Shown: in pieces, positions 1 through 7,312 of the stretch
How the letters are laid out: every line of letters begins with the position of its first letter
Numbering within the stretch: position 1 is the first letter of the stretch
Position numbers and translations under genes: made by a program
Origin: Chitinophaga flava
Lineage (GTDB): Bacteria > Bacteroidota > Bacteroidia > Chitinophagales > Chitinophagaceae
Length of the DNA: 64,000 nt
NCBI RefSeq assembly: GCF_003308995.1
Contig: NZ_QFFJ01000001.1
Location: forward strand, 1,736,001 to 1,800,000
Direction: 5' to 3'
The notes under the pieces: model-generated
Seen by the model: the letters and a program-made list of their open reading frames with translations, nothing else
Told to the model about the DNA's origin: nothing
The model's database searches: none

Positions 1-831
1 GTACAGGATGGCTGCGACTACAGCTGTACCTTCTGTACCATCCCTATGGCCAGAGGAAAAAGCCGCAGCGACAGTGTTGCCAGCGTAGTGGAAAATGCCG
101 TTAAACTGGCCAGCGACGGCGTAAAGGAAATAGTGCTTACCGGCGTCAACCTGGGCGATTTCGGTAAAGGCCTTACCGGTGGCAAAAAAAGAGAAGAAAG
201 TTTTTATGAACTGATACAGGAACTGGATAAGGTAGAAGGTATAGAACGTTACCGTATCTCTTCTATCGAACCCAACCTGCTCACCAACGAGATCATCGAG
301 TTTGTGGCCAACAGCCGCAGGTTCATGCCTCACTTCCATATTCCGCTGCAGAGCGGCAACAATGAGATCCTGGGCCTGATGCGCCGCCGCTACCGCCGCG
401 AACTGTATGCGGAAAAAGTAGCGCTCATCAAACAGTTCATGCCTCACTGCGCTATCGGTGTAGACGTGATCGTTGGCTTCCCTTCTGAAAGTGATGTCCA
501 ATTCCAGGACACCTATGACTTCCTGCATTCGCTGGATGTATCGTACCTGCACGTGTTCACCTACTCAGAAAGAGCCAATACCCCCGCACTCGAGATCAAC
601 CCCGTAGTGCCGGTTAACGTGCGCCATGAACGCAACAAACAGCTCCGTAATCTCAGTCATAAAAAACAACAATACTTCAACGAACAATATCTCCAGCAAA
701 CCCGTAAAGTATTGTTTGAAGGACATAACAAAGACGGTATGATGGAAGGTTATACCGACAACTATATCCGCGTAACTACGCCCTTCCGCCAGGAATGGGT
801 AAACCAGCTGGTAGACTGGGAACTGCGCTAA
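1..831 (+). CDS. mtaB: tRNA t6A37 methylthiotransferase MtaB (5' end cut by window)
   Basis: Radical SAM enzyme of the methylthiotransferase family. MtaB converts N6-threonylcarbamoyladenosine-37 of ANN-decoding tRNAs to the 2-methylthio form. The frame is open from base 1, so the N-terminal UPF0004 domain is missing and 276 residues are visible. They begin just before the radical SAM cluster motif CDYSCTFC (C-x3-C-x2-C, visible residues 5, 9, 12). The motif GVNLGDFG and a radical SAM core follow. The end of the protein (roughly the last 50 residues, around VLFEGHNKDGMMEGYT) has the look of a TRAM RNA-binding domain. MtaB is preferred over the related MiaB from the overall sequence feel and the CTIP context, which is a family judgement rather than an alignment. 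A 14-bp hairpin lies 8 bp after the stop codon. Confidence 0.88.
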   Translation, partial: VQDGCDYSCTFCTIPMARGKSRSDSVASVVENAVKLASDGVKEIVLTGVNLGDFGKGLTGGKKREESFYELIQELDKVEGIERYRISSIEPNLLTNEIIEFVANSRRFMPHFHIPLQSGNNEILGLMRRRYRRELYAEKVALIKQFMPHCAIGVDVIVGFPSESDVQFQDTYDFLHSLDVSYLHVFTYSERANTPALEINPVVPVNVRHERNKQLRNLSHKKQQYFNEQYLQQTRKVLFEGHNKDGMMEGYTDNYIRVTTPFRQEWVNQLVDWELR

Positions 832-838
832 TCTTTTT

Positions 839-869
839 ACCCTCTCTGTATCGCTGATACAGAGAGGGT
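839..869. terminator. 14-bp perfect hairpin between mtaB and the DinB-like gene
   Basis: Inverted repeat ACCCTCTCTGTATC / GATACAGAGAGGGT with a 3-nt loop. The stem is very stable, but neither side carries a clear run of T: the plus strand continues TCTACTT, and the minus strand continues into AAAAAG. It sits between two genes that converge, so it probably ends or protects transcripts. It is not a textbook rho-independent terminator. Confidence 0.45.
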
Positions 870-914
870 CTACTTAATCATCACACTATTCATCACTCCG
901 GCCCGTTGGGGCTA

Positions 915-1553
915 TTATTTCGGGAAACCCGGATCAGCTTTTACTTCTTCGATTTGTTTGATATGACGTGCTGTATGGCCTGCGTCAAACAGTAATAACT
1001 GGTACGCATCTATGGTGCCTATGTTCGGGTTATCTGTAATGTGATCACGTAATTTGTCTTTGGTAGTGGCTACATAATCAATCAGCCCATCTCTCTGTCT
1101 GACAAAGGCATCCACCGCATCTGCAGGAGAAGCATAATTATGTTTAGGCATACCAAAATCAGGTGTTTTCTGTTTTTTGCTACGGTCTTCCACCATAGTG
1201 AGCAGGCTTTCATCTGTATACTTCAGGTCTTTCTTTTTTGCCGGATCTGCGGGCTGGCTCATCAGGTTCTTTTCTGTGTCCATCAGCATTTTTTCGATGA
1301 TGCTGATATGTTCCACATTTTCTATGATAGACCAGCGGTCTGGTGCCGGCTTATATTGCAGTTGTGCATCCGTGAGGCCAGCGATAGATTTCAGCAGATT
1401 TTCCCTTGAATCTTTCAGCTGTGAGATCAGCATCATTTTGTCTTCAGCCCGGAATTCATGCCGCATACTGTGATGATGCCGTGTATGGCGGTGCGGAGGA
1501 GCGATAAAGCCCGAAAACAGTACCACTGCCATCAATAAGAGTACTTTTTTCAT
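915..1553 (-). CDS. DinB-like (DinB_2) domain protein, probably exported
   Basis: 212-residue protein with an N-terminal hydrophobic stretch (MKKVLLLMAVVLFSGF) that looks like a signal peptide, then a His-rich linker. The main body is a four-helix DinB/YfiT-type fold. Two conserved histidine contexts are visible, ENVEHIS and AGHTARHIKQI, which in the family usually place metal-binding histidines. Members of the fold include thiol transferases and many proteins of unknown role, so no reaction is assigned. The ATG at 1553 was chosen because the frame upstream runs into the end of aat and only this start gives a signal peptide. It is last in a minus-strand series clpS, aat, this gene, but a link to the N-degron pathway is not implied. 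Confidence 0.7.
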   Translation of the reverse strand: MKKVLLLMAVVLFSGFIAPPHRHTRHHHSMRHEFRAEDKMMLISQLKDSRENLLKSIAGLTDAQLQYKPAPDRWSIIENVEHISIIEKMLMDTEKNLMSQPADPAKKKDLKYTDESLLTMVEDRSKKQKTPDFGMPKHNYASPADAVDAFVRQRDGLIDYVATTKDKLRDHITDNPNIGTIDAYQLLLFDAGHTARHIKQIEEVKADPGFPK

Positions 1554-1608
1554 TGCAGTAAATTTTGGTGGACAATGGGGTTGGTAAGCAATTACAAAGC
1601 TACAAAAA

Positions 1609-2247
1609 TCATGAAACTTGCAGTAGTTCAAGAAAGGTATCACGACTGATGAAACCGGCTCCCAGTGAGGCAAGGTGCTCCGTTTCCACCTGACAGTCGA
1701 TCAAAGCGAGTTCATGCGCATAAGCCTGTACGAAAGTAATAAAGGCGGCTTTGGAAGCATTGCTGACATCGGCAAACATTGACTCACCAAAGAAGCAGGA
1801 ACCAATTTTTACGCCGTACAGTCCGCCCACCAGCCGGTCATCTTCCCAACTCTCTATCGACATGGCATACCCTGCTTTATGCAGGCGGATATAGGCATCC
1901 TGCATCTCCTTAGTGATCCAGGTACCGTTTTGTCCTGCACGCGGAATACGGCTGCAGCGGGCTATTACAGCCGGAAAGTCCGCATTGTAGGTGATACGGA
2001 ATTGATTGCGGCGCAGCACCTGCCTCATGCTGGCAGACACTTTAAGATCCGCCGGAAACAATACAAAACGGGGGTCCGGGCTCCACCAGAGAATAGGGCG
2101 TTCATCAAACCAGGGAAATATACCGGAACGGTAGGCCAGCAGCAACCGCTCTACAGAGAGATCACCGCCTACGGCCAGCAGACCGTCAGGCTCCGCAAGG
2201 GACACCGGTGGAAAAATCAGTTGTTTGGAAAGACGGAAAACGGGCAT
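1609..2247 (-). CDS. aat: Leucyl/phenylalanyl-tRNA--protein transferase
   Basis: Aat moves Leu or Phe from aminoacyl-tRNA to proteins with an N-terminal Arg or Lys, creating a primary N-degron. The 212-residue length is normal for the family. Family motifs are visible: GIFPWF near residue 45, WWSPDPRFVLFP around 55-65, GTWITKEM near 105, and ESMFADVSNASKAAF around 155-170 with the conserved GES/F segment. It lies 25 bp downstream of clpS on the same strand. ClpS is the adaptor that delivers proteins carrying Leu, Phe, Trp or Tyr N-termini to ClpAP, so the two steps of the bacterial N-degron pathway are encoded side by side. Confidence 0.95.
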   Translation of the reverse strand: MPVFRLSKQLIFPPVSLAEPDGLLAVGGDLSVERLLLAYRSGIFPWFDERPILWWSPDPRFVLFPADLKVSASMRQVLRRNQFRITYNADFPAVIARCSRIPRAGQNGTWITKEMQDAYIRLHKAGYAMSIESWEDDRLVGGLYGVKIGSCFFGESMFADVSNASKAAFITFVQAYAHELALIDCQVETEHLASLGAGFISRDTFLELLQVS

Positions 2248-2272
2248 GAAACAAGCGGGGTGAAGGCTAACA

Positions 2273-2581
2273 TTATTTATCCGCCATCTCTTCGATGGTG
2301 GCAGTAATACCTCTTTCTACCAGCGCTTCCCACATCGGGCGCAGTTTATGGTATTCTCCTTCCTTTACAGCATATTTACCATTGTGATGGATAATGAGGG
2401 CGCATTGTTCTGCCTGCTGATGTGTATGACCACATACCTCTATCAGGGAAGCGATCACCCAGTCGAATGTATTTACCTCATCGTTCCATACCACCAGACT
2501 GAACGGAAACTGTTCATCTTCCGCTACCAGAATATCCTCCAGCTCCTCCGTAAATACCTGTGTATTAGTTCTTTCGCTCAT
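2273..2581 (-). CDS. clpS: ATP-dependent Clp protease adaptor ClpS
   Basis: ClpS binds N-degron substrates and hands them to ClpA (ClpC in some lineages). The 102-residue protein has a flexible N-terminal tail followed by the core fold. The core shows VVWNDEVNTFDWVI (the Asn-Asp of the substrate pocket), the CGHTHQQAEQCALIIHHNG segment and a C-terminal EALVERGITATIEE strand. It is the upstream gene of clpS-aat. A candidate Bacteroidota -7 element (TAnnTTTG type, minus strand) lies at 2601-2608, about 20 bp before the ATG. Confidence 0.95.
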   Translation of the reverse strand: MSERTNTQVFTEELEDILVAEDEQFPFSLVVWNDEVNTFDWVIASLIEVCGHTHQQAEQCALIIHHNGKYAVKEGEYHKLRPMWEALVERGITATIEEMADK

Positions 2582-2600
2582 TTTTAAACAAAGCTTTATG

Positions 2601-2608
2601 CAAAATTA
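2601..2608 (-). promoter_or_regulatory. Candidate -7 element of the clpS promoter
   Basis: On the minus strand these bases read TAATTTTG, a match to the Bacteroidota -7 consensus TAnnTTTG. It is placed 20 bp before the clpS start codon. No convincing TTG -33 box is seen at 19-23 bp spacing, so support comes from position and the -7 box only. Confidence 0.4.
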
Positions 2609-2750
2609 CATGGATTATTCGTTAATTTATTCATATTTGACCTGGAGAAATTGATTATTTAAGATTTGTTTATTTTCATATTCGGCTTTTCAGGCCGCTA
2701 TAAAGGATCCGGAAAAGGAATCTGAAAATAACAAAATAACAAAATGTTAT

Positions 2751-4910
2751 ATGGTTAATAGCTTGGTATTATTAATGGACACTCACCTGCCGCTGAAAGA
2801 TCCGGTACCTATTTTTTCGCTGGTACTGTTTATCATTTTGCTGGCCCCTATTATCCTGCGGAAATTCCGGATACCGAGTATCATTGGGTTGATACTGGCC
2901 GGTATGCTGATTGGGGACCATGGATTCGGGATTATAGAAAAAGGCAGTATCGATTTGTTTGGCAAAGCAGGTTTACTGTATATCATGTTTCTGGCGGGGC
3001 TGGAGCTGGATATGACGGAGTTCAGGAAAAACCGCTACCGTAGTATGGTTTTCGGAGCGCTTACCTTTTTTATCCCGCTGCTGCTGGGATTTGTGGTATG
3101 CACCTATGTACTGCATTTTAACTTCAAAGCAACATTGCTGGTATCCAGCATGTTTGCCACACATACGCTGGTAGCCTATCCGCTGGCCAGCAGGCTGGGC
3201 ATTACCAAAAATGAGGCTGTCACCGTAGCGGTAGGTGGCACCATCATCACCGATACTGCGGTGCTGCTGATACTGGCTATCATTACCGGCGCACAGGCAG
3301 GCAACCTTAACACCCAGTTTTGGATGAGATTAAGCATTTCCCTGGCCATTTTTGCCGTTATTATCCTCTGGCTGATGCCTATGCTCGGGAGATGGTTTTT
3401 CAAGAAAATAAAGGACGATAAGACCTCCCATTTCATCTTTGTGCTGGCGCTTGTATTTGCTGCCGCATTTCTGGCCGAACTGGCCGGCGTAGAAGGTATT
3501 ATCGGCGCGTTTCTGGCCGGACTGGCGCTCAACCAGCTGATACCGCATACCTCGCCTTTAATGAACCGGATTGAATTTGTAGGCAACGCCCTGTTCATCC
3601 CCTTCTTCCTGATCAGCGTAGGTATGCTGGTAGACCTCCGGGTACTGCTCAAAGGTCCTACCGCCCTGATGATAGCCGGAGCACTCACCATTATGGCACT
3701 CTGCAGCAAATGGTTCGCTGCATTTTTTACACAGCTCATTTTTAAATACAGTCCTACCCAACGGAATGTCATATTCGGCCTCAGCAGCGCCCACGCGGCC
3801 GCCACTATCGCCGTTATCCTCATTGGTTTTAACATGGGCATCGTGGATGAAAATGTACTCAACGGCACCGTAGTACTCATCCTCATCACCTGCCTCGTAG
3901 GCTCTTTCGTAACAGAAAGCGCCGGCCGTAAACTGGCACTGCAGGAAGCAGAACAACAACCTGAACTACCCGACCAGCCCGAACGTATATTGGTGCCCGT
4001 AGCCAATCCAGAACGTATCGAAGCCCTGCTCGACTTCGCCGTTATGATCAAGGATACCCACACCACCACGCCCATCTACCCCCTGGCCGTAGTTCAGGAT
4101 AATGAAGAAGCCCGCGAGAAAATCCATCTCACCAACAAAATGATGGAAAAAGCGATCATTCATGCCGCCGCCACCGAAAGCAATGTACAGGTGGTAACAA
4201 GAATAGACCTTAACGTATCTGATGGTATCGCCCGCGCAGCAAAAGAACTCATGATCAGCGATGTGGTATTGGGATGGACCGACAAAACCAGCACCACCGA
4301 CCGCTGGTTTGGCACCATCTTCGGCACCACCATGGACAACGTTTTACAAAGTGTATGGGAAACCGTATATGTCTGTAACTTCCTCCATCCACTCAGTACC
4401 ACCAAAAAAATGGTGCTGGTACTGCCCCCTAATACCGAGTACGAACTGGGCTTCCTCCACTACCTGCAAAAAATGTTCATGCTCGCCAAACAGGCCGGCG
4501 CCAAACTGCTGGTATTCTGCAACGGACGAACCCAATCACTCATGGAAGAATTTAAAGTCCAGTCAAAAATGAGTGTGGAAATTGCCTACAAACAATTTGA
4601 TACGATAGAAGATTTCCTCATCCTCTCCCGTGAAGTGACCCGCGACGACCTGGTGGTAGTGGTTACCGCACGTAAAGGCACCTTGTCCTATCATGCTTAC
4701 ATGGAAGGGATACCCGCCAAAGTAAGCCGCCATTTTAAAGACAACAACGTGATCCTGCTTTATCCGGAACAAACAGAAATTGATTACCTGGAAGCAGGGC
4801 TACAACCGGAAGACTTAACACTGGCACCTATTCAGGAGCAGCTGGCCAACCTGAATAAACTAGGCAAAGCCTTCAGAAGAATCTTCAAAGGACCCAAAAA
4901 TAAAAACTGA
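2751..4910 (+). CDS. CPA2-family cation:proton antiporter with C-terminal USP-like domain
   Basis: 719-residue inner-membrane transporter. Residues about 15-395 form the sodium/proton exchanger fold of the KefB/GerN type (CPA2 superfamily). It shows about a dozen hydrophobic segments and family patterns such as RIPSIIGLILAGMLIGDHG and GVEGIIGAFLAGLALN. After a short linker (EAEQQPELPDQPERILVPV) the remaining 300 residues are soluble and resemble tandem universal-stress-protein-like regulatory domains. There is no TrkA-N nucleotide-binding motif. The ion (Na+ or K+) cannot be read from sequence. An alternative ATG lies at 2775, 8 codons in. Its neighbours give no pathway clue. mntH nearby carries a similar C-terminal USP domain. 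Confidence 0.85.
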   Translation: MVNSLVLLMDTHLPLKDPVPIFSLVLFIILLAPIILRKFRIPSIIGLILAGMLIGDHGFGIIEKGSIDLFGKAGLLYIMFLAGLELDMTEFRKNRYRSMVFGALTFFIPLLLGFVVCTYVLHFNFKATLLVSSMFATHTLVAYPLASRLGITKNEAVTVAVGGTIITDTAVLLILAIITGAQAGNLNTQFWMRLSISLAIFAVIILWLMPMLGRWFFKKIKDDKTSHFIFVLALVFAAAFLAELAGVEGIIGAFLAGLALNQLIPHTSPLMNRIEFVGNALFIPFFLISVGMLVDLRVLLKGPTALMIAGALTIMALCSKWFAAFFTQLIFKYSPTQRNVIFGLSSAHAAATIAVILIGFNMGIVDENVLNGTVVLILITCLVGSFVTESAGRKLALQEAEQQPELPDQPERILVPVANPERIEALLDFAVMIKDTHTTTPIYPLAVVQDNEEAREKIHLTNKMMEKAIIHAAATESNVQVVTRIDLNVSDGIARAAKELMISDVVLGWTDKTSTTDRWFGTIFGTTMDNVLQSVWETVYVCNFLHPLSTTKKMVLVLPPNTEYELGFLHYLQKMFMLAKQAGAKLLVFCNGRTQSLMEEFKVQSKMSVEIAYKQFDTIEDFLILSREVTRDDLVVVVTARKGTLSYHAYMEGIPAKVSRHFKDNNVILLYPEQTEIDYLEAGLQPEDLTLAPIQEQLANLNKLGKAFRRIFKGPKNKN

Positions 4911-5032
4911 TAAAACTGTCTTTTGTATACAAATGACAAGAAATATCAGGAGCATAAAATATTTTTCACTTGTCTGAAATCCTTTCCAGCAAAGGATTTC
5001 AGACAAACACCTCAACTAACTTCAAAAATTTA

Positions 5033-5063
5033 TTTGGTAGAATAAAAATAGTTTATACCTTTG
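5033..5063 (+). promoter_or_regulatory. Bacteroidota-type promoter of tRNA-Val
   Basis: TTTG at 5033-5036, then 19 bp, then TACCTTTG at 5056-5063. This is a full match to the TTTG / TAnnTTTG promoter of Bacteroidota primary sigma factor. The tRNA starts 42 bp downstream of the -7 box. It is one of the best internal standards for promoter calls in this window. Confidence 0.8.
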
Positions 5064-5105
5064 CAATCCCATCGAACGAAAGGCTCGACGGAAAAACAAA
5101 GAAAA

Positions 5106-5180
5106 GGGAGCTTAGCTCAGCTGGTTCAGAGCATCTGCCTTACAAGCAGAGGGTCACTGGTTCGAATCCAGTAGCTCCCA
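5106..5180 (+). tRNA. tRNA-Val (anticodon TAC)
   Basis: 75-nt cloverleaf. The acceptor arms are GGGAGCT at 5106-5112 and AGCTCCC at 5173-5179, with discriminator A. The D arm is GCTC/GAGC, the anticodon stem TCTGC/GCAGA encloses loop CTTACAA (anticodon TAC), and the T arm ACTGG/CCAGT encloses TTCGAAT. The 3' CCA is not encoded, as the discriminator is followed by CTAG. A strong promoter precedes it and a terminator follows immediately. Confidence 0.97.
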
Positions 5181-5185
5181 CTAGA

Positions 5186-5217
5186 AGCCACTCAGTATTA
5201 CTGAGTGGCTTTTTTTA
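5186..5217 (+). terminator. Rho-independent terminator of tRNA-Val
   Basis: Stem AGCCACTCAG / CTGAGTGGCT with a 5-nt loop TATTA, followed by a run of T (TTTTTTTA). It begins 5 nt after the tRNA discriminator base. Confidence 0.9.
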
Positions 5218-5219
5218 TT

Positions 5220-5246
5220 TAGCCCCAGGGCTAAAGCCCTGGGCTA
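5220..5246. repeat. REP-like palindrome, copy 1
   Basis: Imperfect palindrome with arms CCCAGGGCT (5224-5232) and AGCCCTGGG (5235-5243) around AA, flanked by TAG/CTA. Copies 1-3 stand in the 352-bp gap between tRNA-Val and the lipoprotein gene; copies 4-6 stand near 21.0-21.2 kb. The gap holds no convincing gene. Between the copies the DNA is AT-rich, and I see nothing else in it. Confidence 0.8.
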
Positions 5247-5394
5247 TATTGGTTTTAGATGCTTCGGGGGATTCAATAATTGGTGAGTTAATATTACAAC
5301 TTTCTTCAATAAACGAATTAGGCCCTTATTGAATAATATTTGATGATACTGCAACTTCCTTCAACAGAAGAATTAAACCTTTATATATAAAAAT

Positions 5395-5427
5395 AAGATA
5401 GCCCAAGGTGAAACCTTGGGCTATCTT
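5395..5427. repeat. REP-like palindrome, copy 2 (diverged, perfect 15-bp arms)
   Basis: Arms AAGATAGCCCAAGGT (5395-5409) and ACCTTGGGCTATCTT (5413-5427) around GAA. The core differs from the other copies (CCCAAGGT instead of CCCAGGGCT), yet both arms changed together. This compensatory pattern suggests the structure, not just the sequence, is kept. Confidence 0.75.
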
Positions 5428-5520
5428 ATACCGGAGAATAACAATCAACCTGGTTAATACTAAAAATCCATAAACAGCCGAATTAAATCTCTATTTAAAA
5501 ACAGCTGTTTAAATCAAAAA

Positions 5521-5543
5521 TAGCCCAGGGCTTTAGCCCTGGG
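5521..5543. repeat. REP-like palindrome, copy 3, containing a gene stop codon
   Basis: Arms CCCAGGGCT (5524-5532) and AGCCCTGGG (5535-5543) around TT. The stop codon of the minus-strand lipoprotein gene (5533-5535) lies inside the palindrome, so the last residues of that protein are encoded by the repeat. Confidence 0.8.
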
Positions 5544-6477
5544 ATTTATGTTTTTTCTTCACAAATCCGCCTTCAAAGAAGCATTTGATACCGCGGTAAG
5601 CACCGCAGCCCCCGATTTCACGGATATTTACCCGCCCAGCGGAGAACTGGAAAGAGATCCCGCAGGAGGATTCCTTGTCTTTATACTCTCCTCTGTTGCC
5701 TGCGAGGTAATGTCCTCTGCCGCTCAGCTCACCTTTGCAGTTGCCATTATCCTTTGAGAAAGAGATGAAGAACTGGAAGGTTTTACCATCTTCTCCGTCG
5801 CGGATAGATACGATGCTCATATCGCCGGAGGTATAGTCACCGGAAAACTTGTGTTTACGGGGCAGTGTATCGATGGGGTTGAATATCTGTCCTGCTGTCG
5901 TAGGGCCGTTGGTGTTAGTCATGATCAGCTGTACGGAACCATCTTTGTTCACCGCATAAAACTCTTCTTTCAGAGAGGTGTTGGCTCCGCTCTTTTTTTT
6001 CTCAGCACTGATTTTAACTACATTTTTGTTGTCGATGGAAGTGGAGATGATGGAACCATCGCTACCACCGGTGTTGGCTATACGCAGCCGGTTGAGATAT
6101 TTACCCTTTTTATCCAGGATGCAGAGATAACCGGTAGTCTGTGATTTTCCCACTGCTTTGATAATCATATAGTCGGCCACATTGCCCGGTATGCGGGTCA
6201 GCGGAAACAGTTTTACTTTTTCTGTTTTACTATAATCTCCTTTGGTGAGGGTGTCAGTCAGAAAACGGTTCACATCGGTGGCTGCTACGGCCAGTGAATC
6301 GGCCATTTTCAACTGCAGCGTGTCTGCGTTCAGTTTGTAGGGTAATGTTCCCGGCTTAAAAAGTGCCTGGAAGTCTTCAAATGTCATCGGCTCGTTGGTG
6401 TTATTGCCAGCCTTTTTATTGTTCTTACAGGCGGCTAATGCACCAATCATCAGTAATAATAACAGGTAACGCTTCAT
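5533..6477 (-). CDS. Lipoprotein of unknown function
   Basis: 314 residues. The N-terminus is a lipoprotein signal: MKRYLLLLLMIGALAAC, with lipobox LAAC and Cys at residue 17, followed by KNNKK. The mature part is soluble, rich in charged and polar residues, with repeated beta-type stretches (NADTLQLKMADSLAVAA, YMIIKAVGKSQTTGYLCILD). I do not recognise a family. The ATG at 6477 was chosen because it gives the lipoprotein signal at once; the open frame extends 23 codons upstream without a better start. The last three residues (SQG) are encoded within REP-like copy 3, suggesting the original stop was replaced when the repeat arrived. Confidence 0.75.
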   Translation of the reverse strand: MKRYLLLLLMIGALAACKNNKKAGNNTNEPMTFEDFQALFKPGTLPYKLNADTLQLKMADSLAVAATDVNRFLTDTLTKGDYSKTEKVKLFPLTRIPGNVADYMIIKAVGKSQTTGYLCILDKKGKYLNRLRIANTGGSDGSIISTSIDNKNVVKISAEKKKSGANTSLKEEFYAVNKDGSVQLIMTNTNGPTTAGQIFNPIDTLPRKHKFSGDYTSGDMSIVSIRDGEDGKTFQFFISFSKDNGNCKGELSGRGHYLAGNRGEYKDKESSCGISFQFSAGRVNIREIGGCGAYRGIKCFFEGGFVKKKHKSQG

Positions 6478-6573
6478 TGAAAAGTTAATTCTGGGCGAAA
6501 AGTTAGATATAATTTTTATATGTGCACAGGTAATTTCAAAAAACATACCGGATAGGTAAAAGTTTAAATAAAA

Positions 6574-6597
6574 ATTATTTAGATTTGCCTAAATAAT
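6574..6597 (+). promoter_or_regulatory. MntR (DtxR-type) operator overlapping the mntR promoter
   Basis: Perfect 9-bp inverted repeat ATTATTTAG (6574-6582) / CTAAATAAT (6589-6597) around a 6-bp centre, ending 12 bp before the mntR ATG. Its core TTTAG...CTAAA resembles operators of the DtxR/MntR family. The box TAGATTTG at 6580-6587, a full TAnnTTTG -7 element, lies inside the palindrome, so a bound repressor would block the promoter directly. Autoregulation of mntR-mntH by Mn2+ is inferred from this layout. Confidence 0.7.
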
Positions 6598-6609
6598 ATT
6601 TTAGACGAT

Positions 6610-7269
6610 ATGAACTTATCTATTGCGGAAGAGAATTACGTGAAAGCTATTTACAAGCTCCAGGAAGGAGATACAGCCGTTACCACCAATGCCCTGGCGT
6701 ATGAGCTGGACACCAAACCGGCTTCCGTAACAGATATGGCCAAAAAGCTAAAGGAGAAGCAGTTGATAGACTATGAAAAATATCAAGGTATTACCCTGAC
6801 AGCAGAAGGGCGCCGCTATGCCCTGCAGATCGTACGACGTCACCGCTTATGGGAGTGTTTTCTGGTAGATAAACTGGGCTTCAGCTGGGAAGAGGTACAT
6901 GAAATCGCGGAAGAGCTGGAACATGTGCGCAGCGAAAAGCTCACCACCCGCCTGAGTGAATTCCTTGGCAATCCGGTTATCGATCCGCATGGCGACCCTA
7001 TCCCCGACGCCAACGGCAAAATGATCAAACCCAGACCACAAACACCACTGGACCAGGCCAATGCCAAACGCCTGGTGGTCACCGCCGTCACCGATCAGTC
7101 CGTTGCCCTCCTCGCCTTCCTGAATGCCAAAGGCATCCGGCTGGGCACTCAACTGGAAATTGTTGCTCACTACGAGTATGACAACTCCATCGAAATCAAA
7201 TTAAAACACCAGCCAACACTCACTATCAGCGAGCAGGTGGCTAAAAATATTATGGTAAGACCCGTTTAA
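6610..7269 (+). CDS. mntR: Metal-dependent DtxR-family regulator (MntR)
   Basis: 219-residue transcriptional repressor. Residues 1-70 form the winged helix (TTNALAYELDTKPASVTDMAKKL is the recognition region). Residues about 75-140 are the metal-binding dimerisation domain with RRHRLWECFLVDKLGFSWEEVHEIAEELEH. Residues about 150-219 form an SH3/FeoA-like C-terminal domain. The segment around E102-H106 carries typical DtxR ligands. It lies 43 bp upstream of the manganese importer mntH on the same strand, which argues for Mn2+ rather than Fe2+ sensing. Its own promoter is buried in a palindromic operator. Confidence 0.88.
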   Translation: MNLSIAEENYVKAIYKLQEGDTAVTTNALAYELDTKPASVTDMAKKLKEKQLIDYEKYQGITLTAEGRRYALQIVRRHRLWECFLVDKLGFSWEEVHEIAEELEHVRSEKLTTRLSEFLGNPVIDPHGDPIPDANGKMIKPRPQTPLDQANAKRLVVTAVTDQSVALLAFLNAKGIRLGTQLEIVAHYEYDNSIEIKLKHQPTLTISEQVAKNIMVRPV

Positions 7270-7272
7270 TAA

Positions 7273-7293
7273 ATGGCTGCGATATGCAGCCAT
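7273..7293 (+). other. Hairpin between mntR and mntH
   Basis: Inverted repeat ATGGCTGC / GCAGCCAT with loop GATAT, in the 43-bp gap between mntR and mntH. No T run follows, so it is not a normal terminator. It may set relative expression or protect mRNA ends. Confidence 0.4.
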
Positions 7294-7312
7294 TATGCGT
7301 AATTGAAGTATT

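Noticed and set aside
4970..5332. Open frame running through tRNA-Val and its terminator
   Set aside because: The tRNA cloverleaf, promoter and terminator are clear, and the frame covers repeat DNA after them.
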